Shown piece by piece: positions 15,110 to 15,114 of a stretch of DNA of 15,114 nucleotides (position 1 is the stretch's first letter; each line of letters begins with the position of its first letter). The stretch covers positions 1-15,114 of the forward strand of contig DAONVO010000053.1 of assembly GCA_035412805.1 (NCBI GenBank), in the 5' to 3' direction. The DNA comes from DTU018 sp029550685. GTDB lineage: Bacteria > Bacillota > Syntrophomonadia > Syntrophomonadales > Syntrophomonadaceae. The notes under the pieces are model-generated. The model searched no databases. It was not told where the DNA came from and worked only from the letters and a program-made list of their open reading frames with translations. A program made the position numbers and the translations under genes.

Positions 15110-15114
15110 TTATG

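Noticed and set aside
1..15114. CRISPR arrays, tRNA, rRNA, transposase genes or phage genes
   Set aside because: No regularly spaced direct repeats, no recognisable tRNA or rRNA sequence, and no transposase or phage protein was seen on either strand.

Overview
The window looks like chromosome of a Gram-positive, probably strictly anaerobic member of the Bacillota. Three things point there. The block tig-clpP-clpX-lonB-lonA-engB is the classic Bacillota order, and LonB is a Bacillota-type membrane-anchored Lon. Most start codons are preceded by strong purine-rich Shine-Dalgarno sequences. An acyl-CoA synthetase lies divergent from a CBS/PAS/sigma-54 activator, an arrangement typical of fatty-acid-degrading syntrophic clostridia such as Syntrophomonas. 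The genus is an inference; Bacillota is well supported.

Layout. (1) Positions 1-1496, minus strand: an AMP-forming acyl-CoA synthetase that runs off the left edge. (2) 1497-1935: a 439-bp divergent regulatory region. It holds a near-consensus sigma-54 promoter pointing at the synthetase, three 18-bp inverted-repeat sites of form TGATAC-N6-G(C/T)ATCA, and a candidate vegetative promoter for the regulator. (3) 1936-4098, plus: a 720-aa sigma-54-dependent activator (CBS pair, PAS, PAS, AAA+, TyrR-type helix-turn-helix). (4) 4209-5456, plus: a 415-aa protein with an N-terminal SEC-C zinc motif and no recognised function. Its 3' end overlaps the convergent engB by 38 bp. (5) 5419-6030, minus: the ribosome-assembly GTPase EngB. 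(6) 6031-6547: a 517-bp non-coding stretch with small hairpins, a 97-bp inverted-repeat element of MITE/REP type, and a second palindromic element. (7) 6548-11673, minus: a threonine aldolase, lonA and lonB, closely packed. (8) 11752-11779: an intrinsic terminator closing the upstream operon. (9) 11808-15109, minus: clpX, clpP and tig.

The right two thirds is a protein-quality-control locus: a ribosome-bound chaperone (trigger factor), the ClpXP protease, two Lon proteases and a ribosome GTPase. Against the Bacillus order it is ordinary except that threonine aldolase and a repeat-rich spacer separate lonA from engB.

The most interesting part is the left end. There the sequence shows nearly every component of an enhancer-type circuit: an activator with sensor domains, three matching upstream sites whose 6-6-6 geometry equals that of a TyrR box, and a sigma-54 promoter on the divergent acyl-CoA synthetase. 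I infer that the activator binds these sites and switches on fatty-acid activation in response to a metabolite or the adenylate state. One of the sites may also repress its own gene.
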